A stretch of 64,000 bases of DNA, taken from NCBI RefSeq assembly GCF_007954405.1, contig NZ_CP042344.1, positions 434,001 to 498,000 on the forward strand. The letters are read 5' to 3'. Of this stretch, positions 33,834-42,965 are shown one piece after another (within the stretch, counting starts at the first letter, position 1; the number at the start of each line of letters is the position of its first letter). The notes under the pieces were generated by a model. The model saw nothing but the letters and a program-made list of their open reading frames with translations, ran no database searches and was not told where the DNA came from. The position numbers and the translations under genes were made by a program. The stretch is from Comamonas flocculans (GTDB lineage Bacteria > Pseudomonadota > Gammaproteobacteria > Burkholderiales > Burkholderiaceae_C).

Positions 33834-35699
33834 ATGGCACAAGCGCCCGTCTGGCTCACCTACGGCTTCACCTACCTGGCGGCCGCGGTGATTGCCGTGC
33901 CGCTCACGCGGGCGCTGGGGCTGGGTGCCATCGTCGGCTACCTGGCGGCCGGCATTGCCATAGGCCCTTGGGGCATGGCGCTGGTGAGCAACGTGCAGGA
34001 CATCCTGCACTTCGCCGAGTTCGGCGTGGTGCTGATGCTGTTTCTCATCGGGCTGGAGCTGCAGCCCAGCCGGCTGTGGAGCATGCGCCGGCCCATCTTC
34101 GGCCTGGGCGGGGCGCAGATGCTGTCCTGCACGCTGCTGCTGGGTGCGGCGGCCTGGCTCTGGGGCCTGCCCTGGCGCACCGGGCTGGTCGCCGCGCTGG
34201 GGCTGGCGCTGTCGTCCACCGCGATTGCGCTGCAGATCCTGGCCGAGCGCAACCTGATACGCAGCGAAGGCGGACAACACGCCTTCTCCATCCTGCTGTT
34301 CCAGGACATCGCGGCCATCCCCATCCTGGCGCTGCTGCCGCTGCTGGGCGCCACGGGCAACGCGCTGCCCGGCACCGGCGAGGCGCTGCTGGCCGAGGTG
34401 CTCAAAACCCTGGGCGTGGTCGGCGCCATCATCCTGGGCGGGCGGCTGATGCTGCGCCCGGTGCTGCGCTGGGTGGCGCAGAGCAAGACGCCGGAGATCT
34501 TCACCGCCACCTCGCTGTTTCTGGTGGTGGGCATCGCCATGCTGATGGTGGTGATGGACCTGTCCATGGCGCTGGGCGCCTTTCTGGCCGGCGTGCTGCT
34601 GGCCGACAGCGAATACCGCAGCGAGCTGGAAACCGACATCGAACCCTTCAAGGGACTGCTGCTCGGCCTGTTCTTCATCGCGGTGGGCATGAGCATCGAC
34701 TTCGGCGTGCTGCTGGCTTCACCGCTGAAGATGCTGGCGCTCGTCGCCGGCTTCCTGAGCCTGAAGGCGGTGGCGATCTACTTCCTGGCGCGCGCCACCG
34801 GCATGCCCGAGCAGGAGCGGCCGGTGTTCACGCTGCTGCTCACCCAGGGTGGAGAGTTCGCCTTCGTCGTGTTCCAGACGGCGATGAACTTCCAGGCGCT
34901 GCCTTCGGACATCGGCTCCATGCTGATCGCGGCGGTCACCCTGTCGATGCTGCTGGGGCCGCTGCTGCTGGTGCCCATGGACCGCGCGCTGCAGCGCCAT
35001 TACGCGCAGAGCAACCCGCACCAGGGCACGCCGGACGCCGCCCTGGTCGAGCCGCAACGCGCGCCCGTCATCATCGCGGGCTTCGGGCGCTACGGCCAGA
35101 TCGTCGCGCGCGTGATGCTGGCGCAGGGCGTGCCCACCACGGTGCTGGACCACAGCGTGGAAATGCTGGAAGTGGCGCACACCTTCGGCTATCGCGTGTT
35201 CTTCGGCGATGCGACGCGCGCGCGCCTGCTGCGCAAGGCCGGCGCCGAACACGCGCGCGTGCTGATGGTGGCGGTCGATACGCCGCAGCAGTCGATCAAG
35301 ATCGTGCAGGTGGCGCGCAAGCACTTCCCCCACCTGCAGATCGTGGCGCGTGCGCGCGACATCTCGCACTGGCATGCGCTGCGCGACCTGGGCGTGACGC
35401 TGGTCGAGCGCGAGCTGTTCGAGTCCAGCCTGCAAAGCGCCAAGGCGGTGCTGCAGTGCATGGGCCTCGATGAGATGGAGTCGCGCCACACGGTGGAGCG
35501 CTTTCGCGCCTACAACCTGGAACTGGCCGAGCGCCTGTACCCGCACCACAAGGACCGCGAACGCTTCATCGCCGCGGCCAGGCAGGGCCGCGAGCAACTG
35601 GTGGAGCAGATGGCGCGCGAGCGCCAGGAGCGCCTGCGCGAGCACCCCGCCAACGACGACGCAGCGCCGCCGGCCAACGACACGCCGGACGCCGCCTGA
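33834..35699 (+). CDS. Kef/CPA2-family cation:proton antiporter
   Basis: 621 residues: an N-terminal Na/H-exchanger domain with about 12 transmembrane helices (residues 1-385) and a C-terminal TrkA-N (RCK) domain with the nucleotide-binding motif GFGRYGQIVARVM near residue 420. A charged tail follows. It is likely to mediate K+ or Na+ efflux coupled to protons, controlled by NAD(H) or glutathione as in KefB/KefC. The exact ion and ligand cannot be told. Confidence 0.9.
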   Translation: MAQAPVWLTYGFTYLAAAVIAVPLTRALGLGAIVGYLAAGIAIGPWGMALVSNVQDILHFAEFGVVLMLFLIGLELQPSRLWSMRRPIFGLGGAQMLSCTLLLGAAAWLWGLPWRTGLVAALGLALSSTAIALQILAERNLIRSEGGQHAFSILLFQDIAAIPILALLPLLGATGNALPGTGEALLAEVLKTLGVVGAIILGGRLMLRPVLRWVAQSKTPEIFTATSLFLVVGIAMLMVVMDLSMALGAFLAGVLLADSEYRSELETDIEPFKGLLLGLFFIAVGMSIDFGVLLASPLKMLALVAGFLSLKAVAIYFLARATGMPEQERPVFTLLLTQGGEFAFVVFQTAMNFQALPSDIGSMLIAAVTLSMLLGPLLLVPMDRALQRHYAQSNPHQGTPDAALVEPQRAPVIIAGFGRYGQIVARVMLAQGVPTTVLDHSVEMLEVAHTFGYRVFFGDATRARLLRKAGAEHARVLMVAVDTPQQSIKIVQVARKHFPHLQIVARARDISHWHALRDLGVTLVERELFESSLQSAKAVLQCMGLDEMESRHTVERFRAYNLELAERLYPHHKDRERFIAAARQGREQLVEQMARERQERLREHPANDDAAPPANDTPDAA

Positions 35700-35711
35700 G
35701 CGCCGCCCGCT

Positions 35712-36554
35712 TCAACCGGCAACGATGCGATTGCGCAGCAGCCCCAGGCGCTCTATGCCCACCTCGACCACGTCGCCCGGCTGCATGTAGCGCACGGGCG
35801 TGCGACCCATGCCGACCCCGGCCGGCGTGCCGGAAAAGAGGATGTCGCCCGGCTCCAGCGTCATCGCTTCGCTCACGCTGGCCACGAGGGTGGCCACATC
35901 GAAAATCATGTCGCTGGTGTTGGCCGACTGCATGACCTGCCCGTTGAGCCAGGTTTCTATCTTCAGGCCCGAGCCACCGGGCGGCAGCGCATCGGCCGTG
36001 ACCACCCATGGCCCCCAGGGGCCGGTGCCGTCCACGTTCTTGCCCAGCGTCCACTGGGGCGAGCGGAACTGGAACTCGCGCACCGAAATGTCGTTGCCCA
36101 CCGCATAGCCGAACACGTGGCTGAGCGCCGCCTCGCGGCGGATGTGGCGCCCGCCGGTACCGATCACCACCACCATCTCGCCTTCGAAGTCCAGACTGTC
36201 GTCTCCGGGCGGGCGGCGCACCGCGCTCTCGTGCGCCGCCAGGCTGCTCGCGCAGCGCATGAACAGCGTGGGGTGTGCCGGCTGCTCCATGCGGCTTTCC
36301 CGGGTGTGGTCGGCATAGTTCAGCCCCACGCAGACGGCCTTGCCCGGGCGCGGCACGGGCGCGAGGAACTGCGCGTCGGAAAGCGCATGCCATTCACCGG
36401 CCTGCGCCGCCAGCGCGGCAAATTCGGAAATCGAGGTGCCGGCGCGCAGCAGCGCACCGAGGTCCTCGCCGGGCGCACCTATCGTGGCCACCTGCGCCCC
36501 TTGCACCACGGCGGCCCGGACCTGCCCCTGGATCTGCACACTGGCCAGCTTCAT
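35712..36554 (-). CDS. Fumarylacetoacetate hydrolase-family protein
   Basis: 280 residues. The C-terminal FAH domain (about 75-278) carries the metal-binding pattern: GLNYADHTRESRMEQP, then DFEGEMVVVIG with acidic ligands, and PGDILFSGTPAGVG. The family hydrolyses or isomerises C-C bonds in acylpyruvates and aromatic-catabolic intermediates. The substrate is not deducible, and no catabolic operon surrounds it. It is convergent with the kef gene. Confidence 0.9.
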   Translation of the reverse strand: MKLASVQIQGQVRAAVVQGAQVATIGAPGEDLGALLRAGTSISEFAALAAQAGEWHALSDAQFLAPVPRPGKAVCVGLNYADHTRESRMEQPAHPTLFMRCASSLAAHESAVRRPPGDDSLDFEGEMVVVIGTGGRHIRREAALSHVFGYAVGNDISVREFQFRSPQWTLGKNVDGTGPWGPWVVTADALPPGGSGLKIETWLNGQVMQSANTSDMIFDVATLVASVSEAMTLEPGDILFSGTPAGVGMGRTPVRYMQPGDVVEVGIERLGLLRNRIVAG

Positions 36555-36622
36555 GGCGACGGCTCCCGAAAAACGAATCGGCCAATAATAGATGCACCCG
36601 CGACCCCTGCACCGCCTCTTCG

Positions 36623-37057
36623 ATGTTCAACCCCACCCAGGCCGATGTGCGCCGTTTCTTTTGCACCGTCCAGCGCAAGCAGCGCGACGGCGCTCCCCTG
36701 GAGGCGATCGAAACCCTGGCGGGACTGTGGCTGCAGGAGCACCCCGAGTACCAGGCGGACCTGAGCGACGAGGCCACCGCCATCGCCACCAACTACGACA
36801 CGCGCCCGGGCCAGACCAACCCCTTCCTGCATCTTTCCATGCACCTGTCGATCAGCGAGCAGTGCAGCATCGACCAGCCGCGCGGCATACGCCAGGCGGT
36901 GGAGCTGCTCAGCGCCCGGCTGGGTTCGCTGCACGAAGCCCACCATGCGGCGATGGAGTGCCTGGGCAGCATGCTCTGGGAGGCCCAGCAGAGCGGGCGA
37001 GCACCCGACGGCGACGCCTACCTCGCCTGCGTGCAGCGGCGCGCCACCCGCGACTGA
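36623..37057 (+). CDS. DUF1841-family protein
   Basis: 144 residues from the ATG at 36623 (MFNPTQADVRRFF). The conserved stretch NPFLHLSMHLSISEQCSIDQP and a C-terminal helix with HHAAMECLGSMLWEAQ (histidine and glutamate rich) identify the family. The function is unknown; the clustered H and E residues could bind a metal, which is inference. It is divergent from the FAH gene. Confidence 0.88.
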   Translation: MFNPTQADVRRFFCTVQRKQRDGAPLEAIETLAGLWLQEHPEYQADLSDEATAIATNYDTRPGQTNPFLHLSMHLSISEQCSIDQPRGIRQAVELLSARLGSLHEAHHAAMECLGSMLWEAQQSGRAPDGDAYLACVQRRATRD

Positions 37058-37074
37058 ACCACTGCGCGCGGGCC

Positions 37075-37101
37075 GAAAAAAAGCCCGCACGGTGGCGGGC
37101 T
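37075..37101 (-). terminator. Terminator after cytochrome c4 gene
   Basis: On the minus strand AGCCCGC-CACCGT-GCGGGCT followed by a run of T, about 20 bp after the cytochrome c4 stop. It converges with the DUF1841 gene end. Confidence 0.8.
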
Positions 37102-37121
37102 GGTGTCCGGCGGGCGCTGGT

Positions 37122-37784
37122 TCAGCGAAAGCGCGGCTCGGGCACGATCTGCAGCTGCCCGTCGAGTGAGCCTATGTAATTGGCCAGCGCGCGCAGCTCG
37201 TTGTTGCTGAACTGCGCGGCGATGCCGCTCATCACGCCGTTGTTGCGCCCCGAGTACGGCCCTTCCTTTGGGTTCTTGTAGCCGCGCAGCGAGACGTAGA
37301 GGTAGTCGGGGTGTTGCCCGGCGATCTTGGGGTAGGCGTCGCTGATGGGCTTGGAGAAGTTCTCGCCGTGGCAGGAAACGCAGGCGCCCTTTTCCAGCAA
37401 TTGGGCGACCTCGGAGCCGGGCTCCGTCGCGGGCTTCTCGGGGACTTCGATCTGCTTGCCGTCGGCGGCGTAGAACGCGCCCAGGTCGGCCATGTCCTGC
37501 TCGGTCAGCGTGATGGCGATGCCGCGCATGGTGGGGAATTTGCGTTCGCCCTTCTTGTATTCCTGCAGCGCGGCGCTGATGTAGGCGGCATTCTGGCCGG
37601 AGATCATGGGAACCTTGTAGACCTCGGGGAAGCTCGCCTTGTAGCCGACGATGTTGTGGCAGCCGATGCACATCGCGTTCTTCTGCGCCCCCGCAGCGGC
37701 GTCCCCCTTGGCCTCTTGTGCAAAAACGGTGGTGGTCGCCAAAGCGACCACCACGGCCCAACCGATAGTCAATGCTTTATTCAT
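37122..37784 (-). CDS. Diheme cytochrome c4
   Basis: 220 residues with a signal peptide (about 1-22, cleaved after VFA). Two cytochrome c domains carry CIGCH (near 39) and CVSCH (near 136), with distal Met residues in the GQNAAYISAAL...MRGIAIT and NGVMSGIA regions. This periplasmic or membrane-associated electron carrier is a likely donor to the cytochrome oxidase encoded in this window. Confidence 0.94.
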   Translation of the reverse strand: MNKALTIGWAVVVALATTTVFAQEAKGDAAAGAQKNAMCIGCHNIVGYKASFPEVYKVPMISGQNAAYISAALQEYKKGERKFPTMRGIAITLTEQDMADLGAFYAADGKQIEVPEKPATEPGSEVAQLLEKGACVSCHGENFSKPISDAYPKIAGQHPDYLYVSLRGYKNPKEGPYSGRNNGVMSGIAAQFSNNELRALANYIGSLDGQLQIVPEPRFR

Positions 37785-37885
37785 TTTGCGGACACAATCT
37801 CTGGGTTGTCTCTTTTGTTGACGTGCCGAAGATTATGGCAGCACTCGCCCTTCGCTGCACGTCCGAACCCTACGCAGTTTCCCGC

Positions 37886-38728
37886 ATGAAATTCCAAGGC
37901 TCCTCCCACTACGTCGCCACCCCCGACCTGATGCTGGCCGTGAATGCCGCCATCACGCTCGGACGCCCGCTGCTCGTCAAGGGCGAACCGGGCACCGGCA
38001 AGACCATGCTCGCCGAGGAGGTGGCGCAGGCGCTGTCCATGCCGCTGCTGCAGTGGCACATCAAGAGCACCACCAAGGCGCAGCAAGGCCTGTACGAATA
38101 CGACGCGGTGAGCCGCCTGCGCGACTCGCAACTCGGTGACGAGCGGGTAAAGGACATCAACAACTACATCGTCAAGGGCGTGCTCTGGCAGGCCTTCACC
38201 GCGGAGCAGCCGGTGGCGCTGTTGATCGACGAGATCGACAAGGCCGACATCGAATTCCCCAACGACCTGCTGCGCGAGCTCGATCGCATGGAGTTCTACT
38301 GCTACGAGACGCGCGAGATGATCCGCGCCCGCCACCGCCCGCTGGTCTTCATCACCTCGAACAACGAAAAGGAGCTGCCCGACGCCTTCCTGCGCCGCTG
38401 CTTCTTTCACTACATCAAGTTCCCCGAGGCCGAGACAATGAAGAAGATCGTCGAGGTGCACTTTCCCGGCCTCAAGGGCGCGCTGCTCGATGCCGCAATG
38501 AAGTCCTTCTACGACGTGCGCGGCCTGCCGGGCCTCAAGAAGAAGCCTTCGACCAGCGAGTTTCTCGATTGGCTCAAGCTGCTGCTGGCCGAGGAGATTC
38601 CGCCCGAGGCGCTGCAAAGCCCCGACGCCAAGGTCAGCGTGCCGCCGCTGGTGGGCGCGCTGCTCAAGAACGAGCAGGACGTGAGCCTGTTCGAAAAGCT
38701 GGTCTTCATGAACCAGAGGAATAGATGA
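37886..38728 (+). CDS. MoxR-family AAA+ ATPase
   Basis: 280 residues from the ATG at 37886 (MKFQGSSHYVATPDLM). Walker A is GEPGTGKT, Walker B LLIDEIDKAD, and sensor 1 is in FITSNNEKELPDAFLRRC. MoxR ATPases act as chaperones for metal-cofactor insertion or protein maturation together with VWA-domain partners. The partner is probably the VWA gene at 39499, with a GNAT gene in between. Confidence 0.92.
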   Translation: MKFQGSSHYVATPDLMLAVNAAITLGRPLLVKGEPGTGKTMLAEEVAQALSMPLLQWHIKSTTKAQQGLYEYDAVSRLRDSQLGDERVKDINNYIVKGVLWQAFTAEQPVALLIDEIDKADIEFPNDLLRELDRMEFYCYETREMIRARHRPLVFITSNNEKELPDAFLRRCFFHYIKFPEAETMKKIVEVHFPGLKGALLDAAMKSFYDVRGLPGLKKKPSTSEFLDWLKLLLAEEIPPEALQSPDAKVSVPPLVGALLKNEQDVSLFEKLVFMNQRNR

Positions 38729-38744
38729 GTACCCCCGTGCGGAC

Positions 38745-38850
38745 GCGCCGCCTCCCTCTTCGCTCGCGGAGTCGCGCCTTGCGGGAAGGGGGAGCGATGG
38801 CCCCGGGGCGGCGGGGTGACCCTTGCGCGGTGTCCGCTTGCGGTGGCGGC
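38745..38850. repeat. GC-rich imperfect palindrome between moxR-like and GNAT genes
   Basis: CTCCCTCTTCGC and GCGGGAAGGGGGAG form an imperfect inverted repeat inside a 149-bp spacer. The spacer also holds a 48-codon open frame that overlaps the moxR stop (ATGA) and looks non-coding. Only one copy is in this window. Confidence 0.35.
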
Positions 38851-38877
38851 GCCCATCGCTTGTCCCGGTGAATTGCC

Positions 38878-39477
38878 ATGAGCTTTGTTGAACCTGTCGT
38901 TTTGCATGATCGCGGAGTGCGGCTGGAGCCGCTGGCGCTCTCGCACGAAGCCGGACTGGCCGCGGCAGCGGCCGATGGCGAGTTGTGGCGCATCCGCGTG
39001 ACCTCGGTGCCCGAGCCGCAGGCCGTCCGCGCCTACATCGAAACCGCGCTGGCTGCGCGCGAGGCTGGCAACCGCTTTGCCTTTGCCGTGATCGACGAAG
39101 CCAGCTCGCGCGTGCTGGGCAGCACGAGTTACCACGACATCCTCCCCGCCGTGCGCCGCGTGGAGATCGGCTACACCTGGTATGCCCAGAGCGTGCAGCG
39201 CACGCATGTGAACACCACGGCCAAGCTGCTGATGATGGGCCACGCCTTCGACACGCTCGGTTGCCACGTCGTGGGCTGGCGCACGGACAACTACAACTTC
39301 GCCAGCCAGCGCGCGATCGAGCGCCTGGGCGCGCGCAAGGATGGCGTGATCCGCGGCCACGCGCTGCGCCGCGACGGCACCATACGCGACACGGTGATGT
39401 ACAGCATGCGCGCCGGTGAATGGCCCGAAGCACGGGCGCAGTTGATATATTTATTGGAGCGCTACACGCAAACCTGA
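38878..39477 (+). CDS. GNAT-family N-acetyltransferase (RimJ/RimL type)
   Basis: 199 residues. Acetyl-CoA-binding region: RRVEIGYTWYAQSVQRTHVNTTAKLLMMGHAFD (cores EIGYTWY, NTTAKLLM). The C-terminal NFASQRAIERLGARKDGVIRGH is typical of RimJ/RimL-like enzymes that acetylate protein N-termini or small amines. The substrate is unknown. Its place between the MoxR and VWA genes could mean cotranscription with them. Confidence 0.9.
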   Translation: MSFVEPVVLHDRGVRLEPLALSHEAGLAAAAADGELWRIRVTSVPEPQAVRAYIETALAAREAGNRFAFAVIDEASSRVLGSTSYHDILPAVRRVEIGYTWYAQSVQRTHVNTTAKLLMMGHAFDTLGCHVVGWRTDNYNFASQRAIERLGARKDGVIRGHALRRDGTIRDTVMYSMRAGEWPEARAQLIYLLERYTQT

Positions 39478-39498
39478 CGGGCGTTTGGGCCAGATTTC

Positions 39499-40686
39499 AT
39501 GCTGATCGATTTTTTTTATACCCTGCGCGCCGCCAAGCTCCCTGTTTCGGTCAAGGAGTTCCTGGCGCTGCTCGAAGCGCTCAAGGCCGGGGTGGTCGGT
39601 CCGCTGTCAAGCGATGCATGGAGCCTGGACGATTTCTACCATCTCGCGCGCACCGTGCTGGTCAAGGACGAAAAGCACTACGACAAGTTCGACCGCGCGT
39701 TCGCGGCCTACTTTCATGGCGTGGAGCTGCTGGCCGACTTCAGCAAGAAGATCCCGGCCGACTGGCTGCGCCAGATGCTCGAGCGCGAACTCACGCCCGA
39801 GCAGAAGGCCGCGATCCAGAAACTGGGCTGGGACGAGCTGATGCAGACGCTGAAAAAGCGCCTGGAAGAGCAGAAGGAGCGCCACGAAGGCGGCAGCAAG
39901 TGGATAGGCACGGGCGGCACCAGTCCCTTTGGCCACGGCGGCTACAACCCGCAGGGCGTGCGCATCGGCGGGGCCGGCAAGAACCGCAGCGCCGTCAAGG
40001 TGTGGGAGCAGCGGGCGTACCGCGACTACGACGACACGCAGGAGCTCGGGACACGCAACATCAAGGTGGCGCTGCGCCGCCTGCGCAAGTTCGCGCGCGA
40101 GGGCAACGAGCTGGAGCTGGACCTGCCGGACACCATCCGCAGCACCGCGGCCAATGCCGGCTGGCTGGACATCAAGATGGTGCCCGAGCGCCACAACAAC
40201 GTGAAGGTGCTGCTGCTCATGGACGTGGGCGGCACCATGGACGAGCACGTCCAGCGGGTGGAAGAGCTCTTCTCGGCCGTGAAGGCCGAGATGAAGCACC
40301 TGGAGTTCTATTACTTCCACAATTGCGTCTACGACTATCTGTGGAAGAACAACCGCCGGCGCTTCGCCGAAAAATTCCCCACCTGGGACATCATCCGCAA
40401 GTACAACAAGGACTACAAGCTGATCTTCGTGGGCGACGCGACCATGAGCCCCTACGAGATCCTGCAGCCCGGCGGCAGCGTGGAATACAACAACGAGGAA
40501 GCCGGCGCCGAATGGCTGCAGCGCCTGACGAACGCGTTTCCGAAATTCGTCTGGATCAACCCCGAGCCGCAGGGCGTCTGGCAGTACCGCCAGAGCATTG
40601 CCATCGTCCAGCAGCTCATGGGGCAGCGCATGTTTGCGCTCACGCTCAAGGGCCTGGAAGACGCGATGCGCATGCTCTCCAAGTAG
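39499..40686 (+). CDS. VWA-domain protein, CoxE-like
   Basis: 395 residues. The C-terminal von Willebrand A domain (about 225-390) starts LLLMDVGGTMDEHV, where the metal site motif is D-V-G-G-T instead of the canonical D-x-S-x-S. The N-terminal half is helical with a Gly-rich loop (GGTSPFGHGGYNPQG). The pairing with a MoxR ATPase matches the known MoxR-VWA chaperone arrangement. The client protein is unknown. Confidence 0.88.
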   Translation: MLIDFFYTLRAAKLPVSVKEFLALLEALKAGVVGPLSSDAWSLDDFYHLARTVLVKDEKHYDKFDRAFAAYFHGVELLADFSKKIPADWLRQMLERELTPEQKAAIQKLGWDELMQTLKKRLEEQKERHEGGSKWIGTGGTSPFGHGGYNPQGVRIGGAGKNRSAVKVWEQRAYRDYDDTQELGTRNIKVALRRLRKFAREGNELELDLPDTIRSTAANAGWLDIKMVPERHNNVKVLLLMDVGGTMDEHVQRVEELFSAVKAEMKHLEFYYFHNCVYDYLWKNNRRRFAEKFPTWDIIRKYNKDYKLIFVGDATMSPYEILQPGGSVEYNNEEAGAEWLQRLTNAFPKFVWINPEPQGVWQYRQSIAIVQQLMGQRMFALTLKGLEDAMRMLSK

Positions 40687-40844
40687 GCGGGCAAGCGTTT
40701 TCGCCGCTCCCGCCCGCGCCCCTTGAACGCGGGGCCTGAAGCGGTGCGGCCCTGCCCTGCCAGCCTTGAGCGCCCCTGCGCGGCGCACGGCCGCTGCCGC
40801 GGGCACGCCGCTTGCCTCGGACGGCGTTTGCCACAATCTCCGCC

Positions 40845-42719
40845 ATGACCCTGCTCTTTCCCACGCCCGCGCGCCGCCTGCAGCTGCTGCTCGCGCCGGT
40901 GCTGGCGGTGCTGCTGGGCGCCTGCAGCCTGCTGCCCGGGGCTGCGGCGCCGCAGGACGATGCGGCCGTTGCACCGCCCCCCACCTTCACCCTGCGGGTC
41001 GAGGCCGATGACCCTGCGGCGCAGACCCTGCTGCAAAAGCACCTGGAGCTGCAGCGCTACCAGCTGCTTCCCGACCTCACCGCAAGCGAGCTGCAGCGCC
41101 TGAGCCTGACGGTGCCCGACAACGCCCGCGAGCTGCTGGCCACGCTGGGCTACTTCGAGCCGGAGATCACGCTCGGCACCTCCGAGACCGAGCCGCCGCA
41201 GATCACCGTCAGCGTGCAGACCGGCGCGCAGACCCATGTCCGCAGCGCTCGCATCACCCTCACCAGCCCCGACGGCGACGAGGCGGCGCGCGCGCGCCGC
41301 GAACAGCGCCTGCAGACGAGCTTTGCGCTGCAACCGGGCGCCGCCTTCACCCAGCACGACTGGAGCCAGGCCAAGACCCAGGGGCTGCGCAGCCTGCAGC
41401 AGGGGCGCTACCCGGTAGCGCGCATTGCCGACAGCCGCGCCGACATCGATGCCGATGCGGCCGAAGCCGCGCTCAGCGTTGACTACGCGAGCGGCCCGGC
41501 CTACCGCTTCGGCACGCTGACCATGGAAGGTGGCAGGCGCTACGACAGCATCGGCACCGCGCGCATCGCCCGCCTGCCCACAGGCGAGGTCTACAGCGAA
41601 AGCGCGCTGCTCGATGCCCAGCAGCGCCTGGCCTCGAGCGGCTACTACGACAGCGTCTTTCTCACGCTGGAAACGGACGAGGCCAAGGCCGAGCCGGGGG
41701 ATGCGCCCGGCGAAGTGAGCGCTCCGGTGATCGCCCATGTGCGCGAGGCAAAGCTGCAGAAGGCGGTGTTCGGCGTGGGCTTTTCCACCGACAGCGGCGC
41801 GCGCCTCTCGCTGGACCACACGCACAACCGCCTGCCCTGGCTGGGCTGGCGCGCGCTCAGCAAGGTGCAGCTGAGCAACAAGCTCAAGAGCCTTTCCACC
41901 GACTGGATGGGCTTGCCCAATGCGCAAGGCTGGCGCTGGACCGGCGGCGCGCTGCTCAAGCGCGAGACCACCGGCAGCTTCGTCACCGACAGTACCCAAT
42001 GGCGCTTTGGGCGCAGCCAGAGCGGCGAACACATCGAACGCAGCCAATGGCTGCAATACGACCTGAGCCGCAGCCACGGCGACGACGCTCCGCCCATGGC
42101 TGCCACCCTCAGCGCCAACTGGGGCTGGACGCTGCAGCGCCTGAACCGGCCTACGGCCCCGACACGCGGCTGGGCGCTGGCGGCCGAGCTCGGCGCCGGC
42201 ACCACGCTGCGCAGCTCGCACGACCCCTTCGTGCGCGCACGCCTGCGCGGCCTGGCCTTCATCGGGCTCGGGCGCGTGCAGATGAACGAACAGATCAGCC
42301 GCGGCAGCCGCATCGCGCTGCGTCTGGAAGGCGGCGCGCTGCTGGCGCGCAAGCAGGCGGCGCTGCCCGCCACCCTGCTGTTTCTGACCGGCGGCGACAC
42401 CAGCGTGCGCGGCTACAGCTGGCAAAGCATAGGCGCGCGCGTGCAGGGCGACCAGATCTACGGCGGACGCTACCTGAGCGTGGCCAGCGTCGAATGGCAG
42501 CGCCCGATCGCTCTGGGCGGCAACCTCACCGACTTTGAAAGCGCCGCCTTCATCGACGTCGGCGCGGTGGGCGACACCCCGGCCGAGATGCGCCCGCGCG
42601 TGGGCATCGGCGCGGGCCTGCGCTGGACCAGCCCCGTCGGTCCGCTGCAGGCCGATCTGGCCTGGGGCGTGCAATCGCGCCAGCTCAGGCTGCATCTGCG
42701 CCTGGGCTTCAGCTTCTGA
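40845..42719 (+). CDS. tamA: Outer-membrane assembly factor TamA (Omp85 family)
   Basis: 624 residues from the ATG at 40845. The lipoprotein-like signal (VLAVLLGACS) is followed by POTRA-like repeats (about 45-290) and a C-terminal 16-strand barrel (about 300-624) with the Omp85 signature GGDTSVRGYSW and a terminal aromatic (LGFSF). It works with TamB to move proteins or lipids across the envelope. tamB follows 246 bp downstream. Confidence 0.92.
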   Translation: MTLLFPTPARRLQLLLAPVLAVLLGACSLLPGAAAPQDDAAVAPPPTFTLRVEADDPAAQTLLQKHLELQRYQLLPDLTASELQRLSLTVPDNARELLATLGYFEPEITLGTSETEPPQITVSVQTGAQTHVRSARITLTSPDGDEAARARREQRLQTSFALQPGAAFTQHDWSQAKTQGLRSLQQGRYPVARIADSRADIDADAAEAALSVDYASGPAYRFGTLTMEGGRRYDSIGTARIARLPTGEVYSESALLDAQQRLASSGYYDSVFLTLETDEAKAEPGDAPGEVSAPVIAHVREAKLQKAVFGVGFSTDSGARLSLDHTHNRLPWLGWRALSKVQLSNKLKSLSTDWMGLPNAQGWRWTGGALLKRETTGSFVTDSTQWRFGRSQSGEHIERSQWLQYDLSRSHGDDAPPMAATLSANWGWTLQRLNRPTAPTRGWALAAELGAGTTLRSSHDPFVRARLRGLAFIGLGRVQMNEQISRGSRIALRLEGGALLARKQAALPATLLFLTGGDTSVRGYSWQSIGARVQGDQIYGGRYLSVASVEWQRPIALGGNLTDFESAAFIDVGAVGDTPAEMRPRVGIGAGLRWTSPVGPLQADLAWGVQSRQLRLHLRLGFSF

Positions 42720-42945
42720 GGACCCGGGCGCAAGCGGCCGCGCACACCGGATGCCGGGGAATCTGCAAGAATCGTCGCCATGCACCTCGCGGCCAGTGCG
42801 CCTTTTGCTCTTGCGCTCGCTCCCGTGGCTGGCGCAGCCACGCGGGCGCCGCTGCGGCTCGAGCCGAGGGCGGGCAGCGGCCGACGAACCCGCCGTGCGT
42901 TCGGCCTGCTGCCTCGGCCCACGTGCTGAAACTTTCCGTGGCCCC

Positions 42946-42962
42946 AAGGGCTGCGCCCTTTT
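42946..42962 (+). terminator. Small hairpin just upstream of tamB
   Basis: AAGGGC-TGC-GCCCTT followed by TT, ending 3 bp before the proposed tamB start. It is too small to be a confident terminator, but is placed to act as an attenuator or to hinder initiation. Confidence 0.3.
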
Positions 42963-42965
42963 GCC

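Noticed and set aside
38725-38871. 48-codon frame overlapping the moxR-like stop
   Set aside because: Arg/Gly-rich translation through an imperfect palindrome; probably not coding.
42780-42929. 49-codon frame between tamA and tamB
   Set aside because: No ribosome-binding site or conserved-looking sequence; composition is like random GC-rich DNA.
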